Positions 16,532-26,759 of a stretch of DNA of 38,935 nucleotides are shown in pieces (the stretch's first letter is position 1; the number at the start of each line of letters is the position of its first letter). A model generated the notes under the pieces. It saw only the letters and a list, made by a program, of their open reading frames with translations, did no database searches and was not told where the DNA came from. The position numbers and the translations under genes are program-made. Source of the DNA: Candidatus Campbellbacteria bacterium RIFOXYC2_FULL_35_25 (GTDB lineage Bacteria; Patescibacteriota; Minisyncoccia; Phycocordibacterales; UBA12079); contig MFAE01000009.1 in assembly GCA_001774495.1 (NCBI GenBank), positions 1-38,935 on the forward strand, given 5' to 3'.

Positions 16532-16565
16532 AACATTCTATCATTCTATAGAATGATAGAATGTT
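16532..16565. repeat. Perfect 34-nt palindrome
   Basis: AACATTCTATCATTCTATAGAATGATAGAATGTT. Confidence 0.85.
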
Positions 16566-16585
16566 ATGTGACAAAATCTCTAAAG

Positions 16586-17824
16586 TTAGCCTAATAAATC
16601 TTTTTTTCTTTTTTGTTTATGAAAACGGATTGCGAATCGATGGGATTCACTATTGGCAAGAAGAATATCTCTTTCATTTTTTAAAATAATATCTGGGTTA
16701 CCTAAAAATCCTCGCACTCTATGTCGTTCATCTTTTGTCGCGGCAACCACGGCTATCTTAAATCCAAATTCTGTCAAAACTTTTTCCGCTATATTTTTCT
16801 GGGCCTTTCCTCCATCTACTACTATTAACTTTGGCAAAGGCCATTCGGTATGCTCAAATCTTCTTCCTAAAATTTCCCTCAAGGCACCCACATCTCCTCC
16901 CCCTTTTTGGCGGATATTGAATTTCCGATATTCTGATGTCTCCAAGACTCCCCCGTTTATCACGACCATCACGCCGACTTTGTTTGTCTCGGAAGTATGC
17001 GCCACATCATAAGCTTCGATTCGACCAGAATTAGATATATTTTGTTCTTTCAAAAGTGCGATATCTTGGATATGTGAAAGTGCAAAAAGTTGATTTTTGA
17101 TTTGCCCAGCTCTTTCAAACTCTTGACCTTTTATAAACTGCTTCATCTCTGCTTCCAGCTTTTTCAAAAGGAAATTTTTCTTTCCTTCAAAAAACATTTT
17201 TATATTTCTAATAGTTTTTTTATAATCATTTCTTGAGACCACAGAAAAATCTGGTGACAAACCCAGCTCGACATTTAAATTTGATTTTCTTACACTTTTT
17301 ATTTTGCGAAGACCTACCTCTTTTAAATTAAGGCCGTCTTTTTCTCCCCTAAATGGGAAAATCTTTCTAACAATTTTTAACGCTTCTTTAAGTTGTAATG
17401 CGTGAGGAAAAGGCCCAAACTGATACTTTATATTAAAACCAAGACTTTCCTGATATTTCAAATCATGTTCTCGCACCAAAATAACCCGAGGGTAGTCTTC
17501 GTCTGTGATAATCACATGATTATAACTTTTGTTGTCTTTACCAAGAGTGTTCGCTTCTGGCAAAAATTTTTTGATTAAATTTGCCTCCAAAATCAATGCT
17601 TCTAAAACAGAATCGGTTTGTTTCCAGTCTATTGCTGTGGCACCTTGGACCATTTTTACAATTTTTAAACCCCGACGAAAATCCAAATCATCACCAAAAT
17701 AACTCTTTACTCGGTCCCTTAAAGAAGTTGCTTTTCCAACATACAAAATATTTTTTTCTTTTTTAAAAAAATAAACACCTGGTTTATCGGGAAGATTATT
17801 TAATTGTAGTGAAGAAATTTTCAT
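16586..17824 (-). CDS. uvrC: Excinuclease UvrC, short form
   Basis: GIY-YIG (LPDKPGVYFFKKEKNILYVGKATSLRDRVKSYF), UVR motif, RNase H-like half (YDVAHTSE, LIVVDGGKAQ, SHRFAIRFHK). Confidence 0.93.
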   Translation of the reverse strand: MKISSLQLNNLPDKPGVYFFKKEKNILYVGKATSLRDRVKSYFGDDLDFRRGLKIVKMVQGATAIDWKQTDSVLEALILEANLIKKFLPEANTLGKDNKSYNHVIITDEDYPRVILVREHDLKYQESLGFNIKYQFGPFPHALQLKEALKIVRKIFPFRGEKDGLNLKEVGLRKIKSVRKSNLNVELGLSPDFSVVSRNDYKKTIRNIKMFFEGKKNFLLKKLEAEMKQFIKGQEFERAGQIKNQLFALSHIQDIALLKEQNISNSGRIEAYDVAHTSETNKVGVMVVINGGVLETSEYRKFNIRQKGGGDVGALREILGRRFEHTEWPLPKLIVVDGGKAQKNIAEKVLTEFGFKIAVVAATKDERHRVRGFLGNPDIILKNERDILLANSESHRFAIRFHKQKRKKDLLG

Positions 17825-17841
17825 TTTTTAAAAATTTTTAA

Positions 17842-20502
17842 CTACTTCAAGTGCTTCTTCAAATACTCTCCCGTATAAGAGCCCTTCGTATTGGCAACCT
17901 CCTCTGGGGTGCCTTTCGCTACGATTTTTCCACCATTTATTCCCCCGTCCGGCCCGATATCTATAATATAATCAGAAGATTTTATTAAATCCATATTATG
18001 TTCTATCACTACCACAGTATTCCCACGGACCACTAACTTTTGCAAAATCTCAATCAATTTTTTAACATCGTCATAATGCAAACCAATAGTCGGCTCATCT
18101 AAGAGATAAATTGTTTTGTGAGTAATCGGGCGGTATAACTCAGAAGATATTTTTACTCTTTGAGATTCTCCCCCTGACAAAGTAGAAGCGGGCTGTCCCA
18201 ACTCCAGATACCCCAGACCCACGTCACACAATGTTTTCAACCTGTCATAAATAGAAGGAATCTCTTCAAAAAAGCTTAGGGCTTCTTCGGCGGTCATCGA
18301 AAGAACCTCGTGAATATTTTTCCCTCGATACTTTATTTCCAAAGTCTCTTTAGTAAACCTTTTCCCATTACAAATATCACAGTTAACATGAACAGTTGGA
18401 AGGAAGTGCATCTCTACGGCAACCTCACCCTTTCCTTCACAAGCTTCACATCTACCCCCTTTTACATTAAAAGAAAAACGGTTCGCTTTCCAGCCTCTAG
18501 CTCTTGCTTCGCTCGTGGCAGCAAACATGTCTCGAATATGAGTAAAAGCGCCCGTGTAAGTAGCCGGATTAGAACGACTAGTTCTTCCAATAGGAGATTG
18601 ATTAATAAGAATTGCTCGGCTCAAGTATTCTGAACCAGTAAATTTTGAACAGTTAAAAATCTGAGCCGAACGGTATTTTCGGTCAAATCTTGCCCGTAAG
18701 TTTTTATGCAATATTTCATACATAAAAGAAGATTTTCCTGACCCAGAAACTCCAGTGATTGTGACAAATTTACCTAAGGGCACTTCAGCTTTTATATTTT
18801 TAATATTAAAAATTTTACCTCCCTCTATTTTGAGAGAACCTTTGTCACTCGTTCTTCTTGTTTCGGGAATTTCAATCTTCTTTTCTCCTCTCAAATATGC
18901 AAGGGTGCTTGATTTTGAATCATTTTTATCTGCCATCAATAAATCCTCCAGATAACCTGTGACAACCACTTCCCCTCCATGAATGCCTGCTTTTGGTCCA
19001 ATATCTACCAAATAATCTGATGAAAAAATAGTATCTTCGTCATGTTCCACTACTATAATAGTGTTGCCTAAGTCTTTCAGTTTTAAAAGAGTTTTTACCA
19101 ACCTAGCATTATCTTTTGAATGAAGTCCGATTGTCGGTTCATCTAAAACGTACAGAGCCCCCACTAGACCAGAGCCAAGCTGACTCGCAAGACGAATTCT
19201 CTGTGCTTCTCCTCCTGAAAGAGTATTGGCTCGTCTATCTAAGCTAAGATATTCAATCCCTACATTTATCATAAACTGTAATCTCTCCAAAATTTCTAGA
19301 ATAAGCATTTCAGAGATTTCTTTTTCCTTGTCTGTCATTTTTATATTTTCAAAAAAATCTTTTGCATCAGAAATAGTAAGAGAGGTAACCTCTACAATAT
19401 TTTTCTTTTTATTTGCTGAATCCAGAAACACATTTAAAGCTTCAGGACGAAGTCTCGCACCTTTGCACGCAGGACAAGGATCTTTTACCCAAAAGTCCTC
19501 TGTCCCCAATCCATTACATTCTGAGCAGGCTCCATAAGGAGAATTGAAAGAAAAAAGACGTGGTTCTATTTCGGGATAAGAATAACCATCGTGAGGACAA
19601 GAAAATTTTGTTGAAAGTAGTAACTCTTCACCATCTGAAAAAATATTTTTTACTAAACCATCTGATTCCGCGATAGCTCTTTCAATTGAGTCCCTCAACC
19701 TCTCTAATATTGCCTTCTCGATTGATTCCCTAACCCCTTTTGAAATATCTTTTTTATTTTTCTTAAAATCAGAAAGGTAAAAAGTATCGACAACAACATC
19801 AATGTTATGTTTTTTTGTTTTTGTAAGAATTATTTGTTCTCTTAATTTTTTTCTTTTTCCATCAACCATTACTTCGGAGTACCCTTTTCCAAGTAAATCA
19901 TAAAGAAGTTGATAATATTCACCTTTTCTCCCCCGAACCACAGGAGACAAAATTTCAATCTTTTCAACTTTTTCTTTCTCTTTACTTTCTATTTTCTTAA
20001 TTATAAATTGTTGAATTTCCTCATTAGAAAGTTTTTCTATTTTTCGGTTACATTCTAAACAATAAGGGTGTCCCACTCGAGCATACAAAATACGCATATA
20101 ATCGTATATTTCGGTAATGGTCGCTACAGTAGAACGAGGATTATTGGAACGAGATTTTTGGTCAATAGAGATAGCTGGCGAAAGCCCCGAGATTTCGTCT
20201 ACATCTGGTTTTTGCATCTGAGAAATAAATTGCCTAGCATAAGCCGACAAAGATTCTATGTATCTCCTCTGTCCTTCCGCAAAAATCGTATCGAAAACAA
20301 GGGAAGATTTCCCAGAACCAGAAAGTCCGGTTACCGCCACCATTTTATTTCGGGGCATCTTAACATTAATATTTTTCAAATTATGAGTCCTGGCACCACG
20401 AACAACAATCCAATCTTGTTTTTGATTTTCGTTTTTAGAAACATCTATCTTTTTATTTTGATCTTTTTTTATCATTTCTTTTTTTATTTTTGTTTGGTTC
20501 AT
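17842..20502 (-). CDS. uvrA: Excinuclease ABC subunit UvrA (start approximate)
   Basis: [34 protein letters not shown], two ABC signatures ([28 protein letters not shown]). Track start at 20532 overlaps uvrB; start is ambiguous. Confidence 0.95.
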   Translation of the reverse strand: MNQTKIKKEMIKKDQNKKIDVSKNENQKQDWIVVRGARTHNLKNINVKMPRNKMVAVTGLSGSGKSSLVFDTIFAEGQRRYIESLSAYARQFISQMQKPDVDEISGLSPAISIDQKSRSNNPRSTVATITEIYDYMRILYARVGHPYCLECNRKIEKLSNEEIQQFIIKKIESKEKEKVEKIEILSPVVRGRKGEYYQLLYDLLGKGYSEVMVDGKRKKLREQIILTKTKKHNIDVVVDTFYLSDFKKNKKDISKGVRESIEKAILERLRDSIERAIAESDGLVKNIFSDGEELLLSTKFSCPHDGYSYPEIEPRLFSFNSPYGACSECNGLGTEDFWVKDPCPACKGARLRPEALNVFLDSANKKKNIVEVTSLTISDAKDFFENIKMTDKEKEISEMLILEILERLQFMINVGIEYLSLDRRANTLSGGEAQRIRLASQLGSGLVGALYVLDEPTIGLHSKDNARLVKTLLKLKDLGNTIIVVEHDEDTIFSSDYLVDIGPKAGIHGGEVVVTGYLEDLLMADKNDSKSSTLAYLRGEKKIEIPETRRTSDKGSLKIEGGKIFNIKNIKAEVPLGKFVTITGVSGSGKSSFMYEILHKNLRARFDRKYRSAQIFNCSKFTGSEYLSRAILINQSPIGRTSRSNPATYTGAFTHIRDMFAATSEARARGWKANRFSFNVKGGRCEACEGKGEVAVEMHFLPTVHVNCDICNGKRFTKETLEIKYRGKNIHEVLSMTAEEALSFFEEIPSIYDRLKTLCDVGLGYLELGQPASTLSGGESQRVKISSELYRPITHKTIYLLDEPTIGLHYDDVKKLIEILQKLVVRGNTVVVIEHNMDLIKSSDYIIDIGPDGGINGGKIVAKGTPEEVANTKGSYTGEYLKKHLK

Positions 20503-22495
20503 TGACAATTCTTTCCAATTCACGGATTTCATCTCTCAAAATTGCTGCCGTTTCAAAATCTAAGATTTTAACTGAGGCGTCCATTTTCTTTTTCTTTTCA
20601 TTGATAAATCTTTTTGGATTTTTTCTGAGAAAATCTGCATCTATCAATAAAAGTTGTTCAACCGTTTTTTGATGCTCACTTTTCATTTGGTCACTAATAC
20701 TGGTAATTTTCTTTTGAATCGTCTTTGGGGTAATGCCGTGCTTTTTGTTATAAGCAAGTTGTATTTTCCTTCTTCTATCTGTTTCTTCTATCGCTTTCTG
20801 AATAGAACCCGTGATTTTGTCTGCATATAAAAGGACTCTTCCTTTCACATTTCTCGCCGCCCGTCCAATAGTTTGGATAAGAGCAGTGCTTGAACGCAAA
20901 AACCCTTCTTTATCTGCATCCAAGATTCCTATCAACTCTACTTCTGGCATATCAAGTCCTTCACGAAGCAAGTTAACCCCCACTAAAACATCGTATTTCC
21001 CCTTTCTGAAGTCAGTGATTATGTCTATTCTTTCTACTGTTCCGATATCACTATGAATGTACACAGACTTTATCCCTTTCTCCTCCAAATACTCTGCCAA
21101 ATCTTCTGCCATCCTTTTCGTAAGGGTAGTCGCCAAAACTCGCCCTCCTCCTTTGATAGTTTTTTCGGCTTCTTCAATAAAATCTTGTACCTGACTCTTT
21201 TGTTTTTTGGTCTCTTGGATAGATTTAATAACTATTTCTGGGTCAATCAAGCCTGTTGGACGAATGATTTGTTCGGCCACATTAGTAGAATTTTCTATTT
21301 CATATTTTCCAGGAGTAGCAGAAGTATAAATCACTTGACCAATTTTACTATCAAATTCTTCAAAAGTAAGAGGTCGGTTGTCCTTGGCGCTCGGTAACCG
21401 GAAACCAAACTCTACCAAAGTATTTTTTCGAGAACGGTCTCCAGCATACATTCCTCCGATTTGTGGAACAGCCACGTGAGACTCGTCTATAATAGTTAAA
21501 AATTCCCCAGGAAAATAATCGAGCAACGTATAAGGGGGTTCTCCTTCTTTTCTCTCGTCAAAATACCGAGAATAATTTTCAATACCACTCACGTATCCCA
21601 CCTCTCTCATCAAGGCTATATCATATTTTGTTCTCCTTTTTATTCTTTCAGCTTCCAAAGGCTTCCCTTCTTTTTCAAATTTTTTCAACTGCCTTTCTAA
21701 ATCTACTTCAATTTTTTTTAATGCCTTTTCTTTTTTTTCTAGATTAGTGACAAAATGTTTTGCGGGAAACAGAAAATAAAGATCTTTTTCCTCTAAAATA
21801 GATTGGGAAATACCATCTATTTTTTGAATAGAAAAAATAATGCCATTTTCTATTTGAATTCGATAAACACATTTTTCGTTTACTGGCATTATTTCTATAG
21901 CACCACCCACCACTCTAAATTTTCCCGGAGTTAAATCAACATTGGTTCTTTCAAAATAAAGTCTTACTAAATCTCTAATAAAATTAGCCTGAATTATTTT
22001 TGCATTTTTTTGAATTTTTAAATGAATATTTTCGTATTCTTTTGGATTTCCCAATCCGTAAATACAAGAGACAGTCGCCACCACAATCACATCTTTTCTT
22101 GTCAGCAAGGATTGGGTTGTCGCATGTCGCAACCTTTCAACCTCGACGTTGATACTTGCTTCTTTTTCTATATAAGTATCAGACACCGACACATAAGCTT
22201 CTGGCTGATAATAATCGTAATAAGAAACAAAATAATGCACCGCATTTTCTGGAAAAAATTCTTTATATTCTTGTGCTAATTGAGCAGCAAGAGTTTTGTT
22301 ATGGGCTATTACCAAAGTAGGTTTATTTATCTGAGAAATGACATTCGCTACGGTAAAGGTTTTCCCGGAACCAGTCACGCCTAAGAGAGTCTGATGTCTC
22401 TCACCAGATTTTACTCCCTTTACCAAGGAGGTTATCGCTGCTTCTTGATCCCCGGCGGGTTTATATTCCGAGAAAACTTTAAAATTAACTTTCAT
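20453..22495 (-). CDS. uvrB: Excinuclease ABC subunit UvrB (start approximate)
   Basis: YKPAGDQEAAITSL, LLGVTGSGKTFTVANV, YYDYYQPEAYVS, VLVGVNLLREGLDMPEV, C-terminal UVR motif. Confidence 0.95.
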   Translation of the reverse strand: MKVNFKVFSEYKPAGDQEAAITSLVKGVKSGERHQTLLGVTGSGKTFTVANVISQINKPTLVIAHNKTLAAQLAQEYKEFFPENAVHYFVSYYDYYQPEAYVSVSDTYIEKEASINVEVERLRHATTQSLLTRKDVIVVATVSCIYGLGNPKEYENIHLKIQKNAKIIQANFIRDLVRLYFERTNVDLTPGKFRVVGGAIEIMPVNEKCVYRIQIENGIIFSIQKIDGISQSILEEKDLYFLFPAKHFVTNLEKKEKALKKIEVDLERQLKKFEKEGKPLEAERIKRRTKYDIALMREVGYVSGIENYSRYFDERKEGEPPYTLLDYFPGEFLTIIDESHVAVPQIGGMYAGDRSRKNTLVEFGFRLPSAKDNRPLTFEEFDSKIGQVIYTSATPGKYEIENSTNVAEQIIRPTGLIDPEIVIKSIQETKKQKSQVQDFIEEAEKTIKGGGRVLATTLTKRMAEDLAEYLEEKGIKSVYIHSDIGTVERIDIITDFRKGKYDVLVGVNLLREGLDMPEVELIGILDADKEGFLRSSTALIQTIGRAARNVKGRVLLYADKITGSIQKAIEETDRRRKIQLAYNKKHGITPKTIQKKITSISDQMKSEHQKTVEQLLLIDADFLRKNPKRFINEKKKKMDASVKILDFETAAILRDEIRELERIVNEPNKNKKRNDKKRSK

Positions 22496-22601
22496 ACTTA
22501 AAATACTATACAACAAACGTTAATGTTGCGCTATCTTCGGACGTAAAAACGACAAAGATACCTATTAAGGGGGTTCTATTAATTTTTATTTAAAGCAACG
22601 G

Positions 22602-22645
22602 CACCACTACTCACTAAAACCAACCACTATACTCTAACTACTAAG
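22602..22645. repeat. Heptad-like tract
   Basis: CACCACTACTCACTAAAACCAACCACTATACTCTAACTACTAAG. Confidence 0.5.
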
Positions 22646-22653
22646 TAAAAAAC

Positions 22654-22684
22654 CTTGATACTTGATACTTGATACTTTATACTT
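22654..22684. repeat. Heptad tandem repeat directly 5' of the SGNH hydrolase
   Basis: CTTGATA x3, CTTTATA, CTT. Confidence 0.85.
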
Positions 22685-22690
22685 ATTTTC

Positions 22691-23263
22691 ATGAATCTAA
22701 AGACAATATGTGTATTCGGTGATAGTTTGGTTTATGGCGTAGGTGATTCGCAAGAAGGAGGCTGGGTTAGTCGCTTACAATCGAAATTAAAAGAAAAATA
22801 TAATTTGCGAAACTATGGAATTCCAGGGGATCATTCCGGAGACTTGTTAGAGAGAATCGATGAAGAATGCAAAGAAAAAAAACCTGATATAATAATTTTT
22901 TCTATTGGAGCCAATGATTCTCAGTATAAAGAAAAGGAAGAAGTAAATTTTATAAAATTAAAAACCTTCAAAGAAAACCTAGAGAAACTTTTTACATATG
23001 CAAAAAAAATAACCCCTGAAATTATTTTTGTGGGATTACCTAGAATGAATGATTCGGTGACAACTAAGTGGAATTTTGCTTGGCATTTCTGCAATAAAAA
23101 TTTAGAGAAATATGACTCTGAAATTAAAAATTTTTGCGAAAAAAATAACTTACAATATATACCTATATATGATTTGATGGGAAAAGGAGATTTAAGTGAT
23201 GGAGCCCATCCCAATAATGAGGGGTACAAAAAAATTGCCGAAAGAATACAAACATTTCTATAA
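22691..23263 (+). CDS. SGNH/GDSL-family hydrolase
   Basis: VFGDSLVYGVGD, FSIGANDSQ, DGAHPNNEGYKKIAE. Confidence 0.88.
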   Translation: MNLKTICVFGDSLVYGVGDSQEGGWVSRLQSKLKEKYNLRNYGIPGDHSGDLLERIDEECKEKKPDIIIFSIGANDSQYKEKEEVNFIKLKTFKENLEKLFTYAKKITPEIIFVGLPRMNDSVTTKWNFAWHFCNKNLEKYDSEIKNFCEKNNLQYIPIYDLMGKGDLSDGAHPNNEGYKKIAERIQTFL

Positions 23264-23298
23264 AACAACAAGGACTACCGCTAGACAAAAAACAAAGA

Positions 23299-23700
23299 CT
23301 ATTCTCCCTTTTCTTCTTCTTCGAAAGTTTTATCTATTTTTCTTAAGATGCTTTCCAAGCTTTCATCGGCTTTCACGATATATCCCTTTACCCCCGCTTG
23401 TACACTAAGCTCAATCTCCTTACTAACTTTATCCATTTCAGAAGTTTGAGAAGCAATGAGAATAGGGGTACGTGATTCTCCATCTTCTTTATTAATTTCT
23501 TGCAAAAAGTCCCAACCACCCATCTCTGGCATTAACATATCAAGAATTATTAAATCTGGTTTTTCTTCTTTTATTTTTTGTAAACCAACTTTTCCATTTT
23601 CTGCAGAGAGAACCATATACCTATCTTCTGGTAAATAATCAGAAAGTATTTTTACAAAGGTTTCGCTATCATCAATTATTAGTATTTTTTTCATAGTCAA
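23299..23700 (-). CDS. Single-domain response regulator (REC)
   Basis: KILIIDDSETFV, DLIILDMLMPEMGGWDFL, GVKGYIVKAD; no output domain. Confidence 0.88.
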   Translation of the reverse strand: MTMKKILIIDDSETFVKILSDYLPEDRYMVLSAENGKVGLQKIKEEKPDLIILDMLMPEMGGWDFLQEINKEDGESRTPILIASQTSEMDKVSKEIELSVQAGVKGYIVKADESLESILRKIDKTFEEEEKGE

Positions 23701-23724
23701 TAAAAATTAGAATTATTAAAATAA

Positions 23725-25470
23725 TTATATCAACGGTAATGTGAAAAAGAAAGTAGTCCCTTCCCCTTCTTTTGAGACAGCCCCTATTTCACCTCCATGT
23801 CCCTCTACAATTCCCTTGGTTATAACCAGACCCAATCCTGTACCTTTTTGTTTCTTTAGAACTTCAGCATTTTGTTTAAGTTGTTTAAACTTTCCAAAAA
23901 GATTTTTCATTTCAGATTCTTTTATCCCAAAACCATTGTCAGAAATCAATACAATCAAGGCGGGTTTACCTGCTAATTTTTCTATAGGAATATATTCTCC
24001 CAAAGAATACCCAGCGTTTCTGGCTTCTACTTGCAAGTCCTCTCCTTCCCTGTGTGGGAACACAATAACTTTTACCTCCCCGCTTTCTCTTGTAAATTTT
24101 AAAGCATTAGAAATCAAATTATTAAGAGCGTGCTTTATTCCTTCAGAATCAACTAAAATGTTATCGGGGATTCCTTCACTTAACATTAAACTAAGTTTTA
24201 TATTAGAATTTTTTGCAGAAACATCATAAAAACTCACCCTTTCTTCAGCAAGATCTTTTATATCTACGGGTTCCTTATTGACTTCAAAATTTTCAGACTC
24301 TAACTTAGCAACATCTAAAATATCAGTCACCAAATCAAGCATGTTAGAAGAATTTTGATAAACCATTTTTATATATTCATCATATCTCTCCGAATTGGGG
24401 TCCAATGTTTTTTTAACAAGAAGACTACTAATCTTTTTTATACCGTCCAGTGGCGAGCGAAGTTCATGAACAAGCATAGAAGTAAAATCTTTCCTAATCT
24501 TTTCTAACTCTACTTCTGTAGTAACATCATGGAAAATAACTACTCCTCCCAAAATAGCTTCTTTGCCTATTTCGGAAATACTTTTAACTGGAGAGACAAA
24601 AATCTGAAAAAAACGGTCGCCCAAAAGAACTCTTTCAGATGCGTAGGTTTTATTTAACTTTAAGCTCTCCTCAAGCCTCCCCCTTATATCAAACTTTCCT
24701 CCTAGATTATCAATAAAATCAAAGATGGTGATATCATCTTTGTCCTGCAAACCAATAGCTTTTTGGGCAGCGGGATTTATAACCCCGATACGATAATCCA
24801 AATCGGTCATAAAGACTCCGTCCGTCATGCTTTCAACCATCGCATTTAACTTTTTCTGTTCGGCTTCGACAACCTCTTGTAATCTGGTTACAGCTTGAGA
24901 CGCTTGATTGGTGATTTTATACAAGATAGTCATCTCATCTTCCTTGTATAAACCTGCTTGGGTATGCGCAACAGTAAGAATTCCCTCAACCTTCCCCCCA
25001 ATAACTATAGGAATGTTAAAAAAAGAGCGAACTGGTTCTTCAACCTCATCGATTATAATCGCCCCAGATAAAATTTCCTCCACGTGATCCTCTTTAAAGT
25101 CCCTATCGAGCAAAGCCGAAAGAGAACCCAGCATTCTATTACGAATATCATTAACAAACTTACGGTTAACTGATTTTTCCAAATGAACCCTAAAGATTAC
25201 TTTCTCTGGTTCTAGCAACATATAAGAAACTGCACTGTATTCAATAAATTGATGGAGAGAACCCGTAATAATATCGACGATTTGTTTTACATCAAGAGAA
25301 TAACCAACTCTGTCTCCCAATTCTTTAAGGATAGCCAACTCGTACATCTTGTGATCCATCTCCTCTTTCTTCTTTGTTAGGTCAAACCTAAAAAGACTAT
25401 CCTTTCTGAGGACATAAAGCCACGACGACAGAGCAATGATTGCCAAAGCTATAATTAAAAAAAACTCCAT
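23725..25470 (-). CDS. Sensor histidine kinase (TM-GAF-PAS-HisKA-HATPase)
   Basis: SMLVHELRSPLDGIKKISSLL, NALKFTRESGEVKV, KGTGLGLVITKGIVEGHGGEI. Confidence 0.92.
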   Translation of the reverse strand: MEFFLIIALAIIALSSWLYVLRKDSLFRFDLTKKKEEMDHKMYELAILKELGDRVGYSLDVKQIVDIITGSLHQFIEYSAVSYMLLEPEKVIFRVHLEKSVNRKFVNDIRNRMLGSLSALLDRDFKEDHVEEILSGAIIIDEVEEPVRSFFNIPIVIGGKVEGILTVAHTQAGLYKEDEMTILYKITNQASQAVTRLQEVVEAEQKKLNAMVESMTDGVFMTDLDYRIGVINPAAQKAIGLQDKDDITIFDFIDNLGGKFDIRGRLEESLKLNKTYASERVLLGDRFFQIFVSPVKSISEIGKEAILGGVVIFHDVTTEVELEKIRKDFTSMLVHELRSPLDGIKKISSLLVKKTLDPNSERYDEYIKMVYQNSSNMLDLVTDILDVAKLESENFEVNKEPVDIKDLAEERVSFYDVSAKNSNIKLSLMLSEGIPDNILVDSEGIKHALNNLISNALKFTRESGEVKVIVFPHREGEDLQVEARNAGYSLGEYIPIEKLAGKPALIVLISDNGFGIKESEMKNLFGKFKQLKQNAEVLKKQKGTGLGLVITKGIVEGHGGEIGAVSKEGEGTTFFFTLPLI

Positions 25471-25482
25471 AGATAATCTTTT

Positions 25483-25821
25483 TTATTCTTCCTTCGGTTC
25501 TGGTGAAAGACCTCCTATTTCTTTCTGTGCAGATTTTATTGCGCTTAGTGACCAAACAAAAACAACAAACCAAACACCAAAAACCGCTAGTCCCCAGTAC
25601 ACCGCTTTGTCTATATTTTCTAGCATATAAACAGTTGTAATAGCTCCCAAACAATACATCTGGGCCAACATTGATATTACAAGTACTTTGGTGATTTTTC
25701 CCACCAAAGATCCTTCTACCATCCTATAAACCTTCCTTCCTTGAGTAAATAAGTAAATACTCCCTGCAACCAAAACTGGCCAACCAACAGTCAAAATTAT
25801 AATCTTAGTCATATATAACAT
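25483..25821 (-). CDS. Small multi-TM protein, 112 aa
   Basis: Three or more hydrophobic segments; closely spaced within the signalling cluster. Confidence 0.65.
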   Translation of the reverse strand: MLYMTKIIILTVGWPVLVAGSIYLFTQGRKVYRMVEGSLVGKITKVLVISMLAQMYCLGAITTVYMLENIDKAVYWGLAVFGVWFVVFVWSLSAIKSAQKEIGGLSPEPKEE

Positions 25822-25847
25822 ATCATTATATTATCTACTAATAAAAA

Positions 25848-26117
25848 CTAAACGGTTATGTCAATCTCTGGGTACTTTGTCATTATTATTCCCACTATGT
25901 TCTTAACAATAAGTCCAGACAAGCTAACATACTCATCTATAAGTTTCTGCAGAATCTCTTTAGGATCACCGGCTATCCCTGTCACAGTTCCGTCATCCTC
26001 AACAGATAATTCTGATATGTTACGTGCTTTTAAAACGGAAATATCAGGACCAAGAATAACTATTTGTTTTTTAATAATTTCGGTTAATAAAACCTTATAT
26101 TTTTCATTATCTTCCAT
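25848..26117 (-). CDS. Hypothetical protein, 89 aa
   Basis: Co-directional between RR and the membrane protein/HK; heptad tract just 5' of ATG. Confidence 0.6.
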   Translation of the reverse strand: MEDNEKYKVLLTEIIKKQIVILGPDISVLKARNISELSVEDDGTVTGIAGDPKEILQKLIDEYVSLSGLIVKNIVGIIMTKYPEIDITV

Positions 26118-26126
26118 AATTTTTTT

Positions 26127-26156
26127 TAGTTTATAGCTTGTAATTTTAGTTTTTAG
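26127..26156. repeat. Degenerate heptad tract directly 5' of the 89-aa ORF
   Basis: TAGTTTATAGCTTGTAATTTTAGTTTTTAG. Confidence 0.45.
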
Positions 26157-26245
26157 AAAAAAATATATTTTAAATTTTTTTCATTATTGACTATCAAACG
26201 TGAGCTACAATCTTTTCATTATTAACTTTTAATAAACACGACCTT

Positions 26246-26599
26246 TTACTTTAATATTTCGTTTATCTTTTTCAAGATAACTTCGCTGCTCGTATCCGCT
26301 TTCAGAATAAAATCAGTAACTCTAAAATCTTTCACTAAATCCCATGCCCCCACGTAATTAGAGGAAACAATTATTGGTATTTTTTTGTCTTTCAGCTTTT
26401 CTAAAACAAAAAATCCATTTTCCCCCGTCATAATTATATCCAACACAATCAGATCTGGGTTTTCTGATTCAAACTTTTTGTATCCTTCTATCCCATCAAA
26501 GGCAGAAATCACTTCGTACCCGTCCTCTTTGAGTAAATCTCCTAGGGCGTCATGGTATATTTTGTTATCATCTATAATTAAAATCTTTTTCATATTCAT
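26246..26599 (-). CDS. Single-domain response regulator (REC)
   Basis: KILIIDDNKIYHDAL, DLIVLDIIMTGENGFFVLEKL, TDFILKADTSSEVILKKI. Confidence 0.85.
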   Translation of the reverse strand: MNMKKILIIDDNKIYHDALGDLLKEDGYEVISAFDGIEGYKKFESENPDLIVLDIIMTGENGFFVLEKLKDKKIPIIVSSNYVGAWDLVKDFRVTDFILKADTSSEVILKKINEILK

Positions 26600-26759
26600 A
26601 AATAAACAGTTTAAACCTTAGTATACTAATTTAAAAATCATTTTGCTATTTAATTTGTGTTAATAACTAAGATTACGAGGTGAGTTTTTGCACAGTTTTG
26701 TTAAAGAAAAATGAAATCTAGTGATATAATTTATCTAAATTTATATATTTCTTAGTCGC

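Noticed and set aside
15898-16536. N-terminal signal/TM extension of EngB (MFLIKKLSCYLLLVISYFILNH)
   Set aside because: It is the translation of the heptad repeat and neighbouring intergenic DNA; the conserved protein starts at MKTENATF.
20068-22279. Plus-strand ORFs inside uvrA/uvrB
   Set aside because: Antisense to strongly conserved coding sequence, with no homologous motifs.
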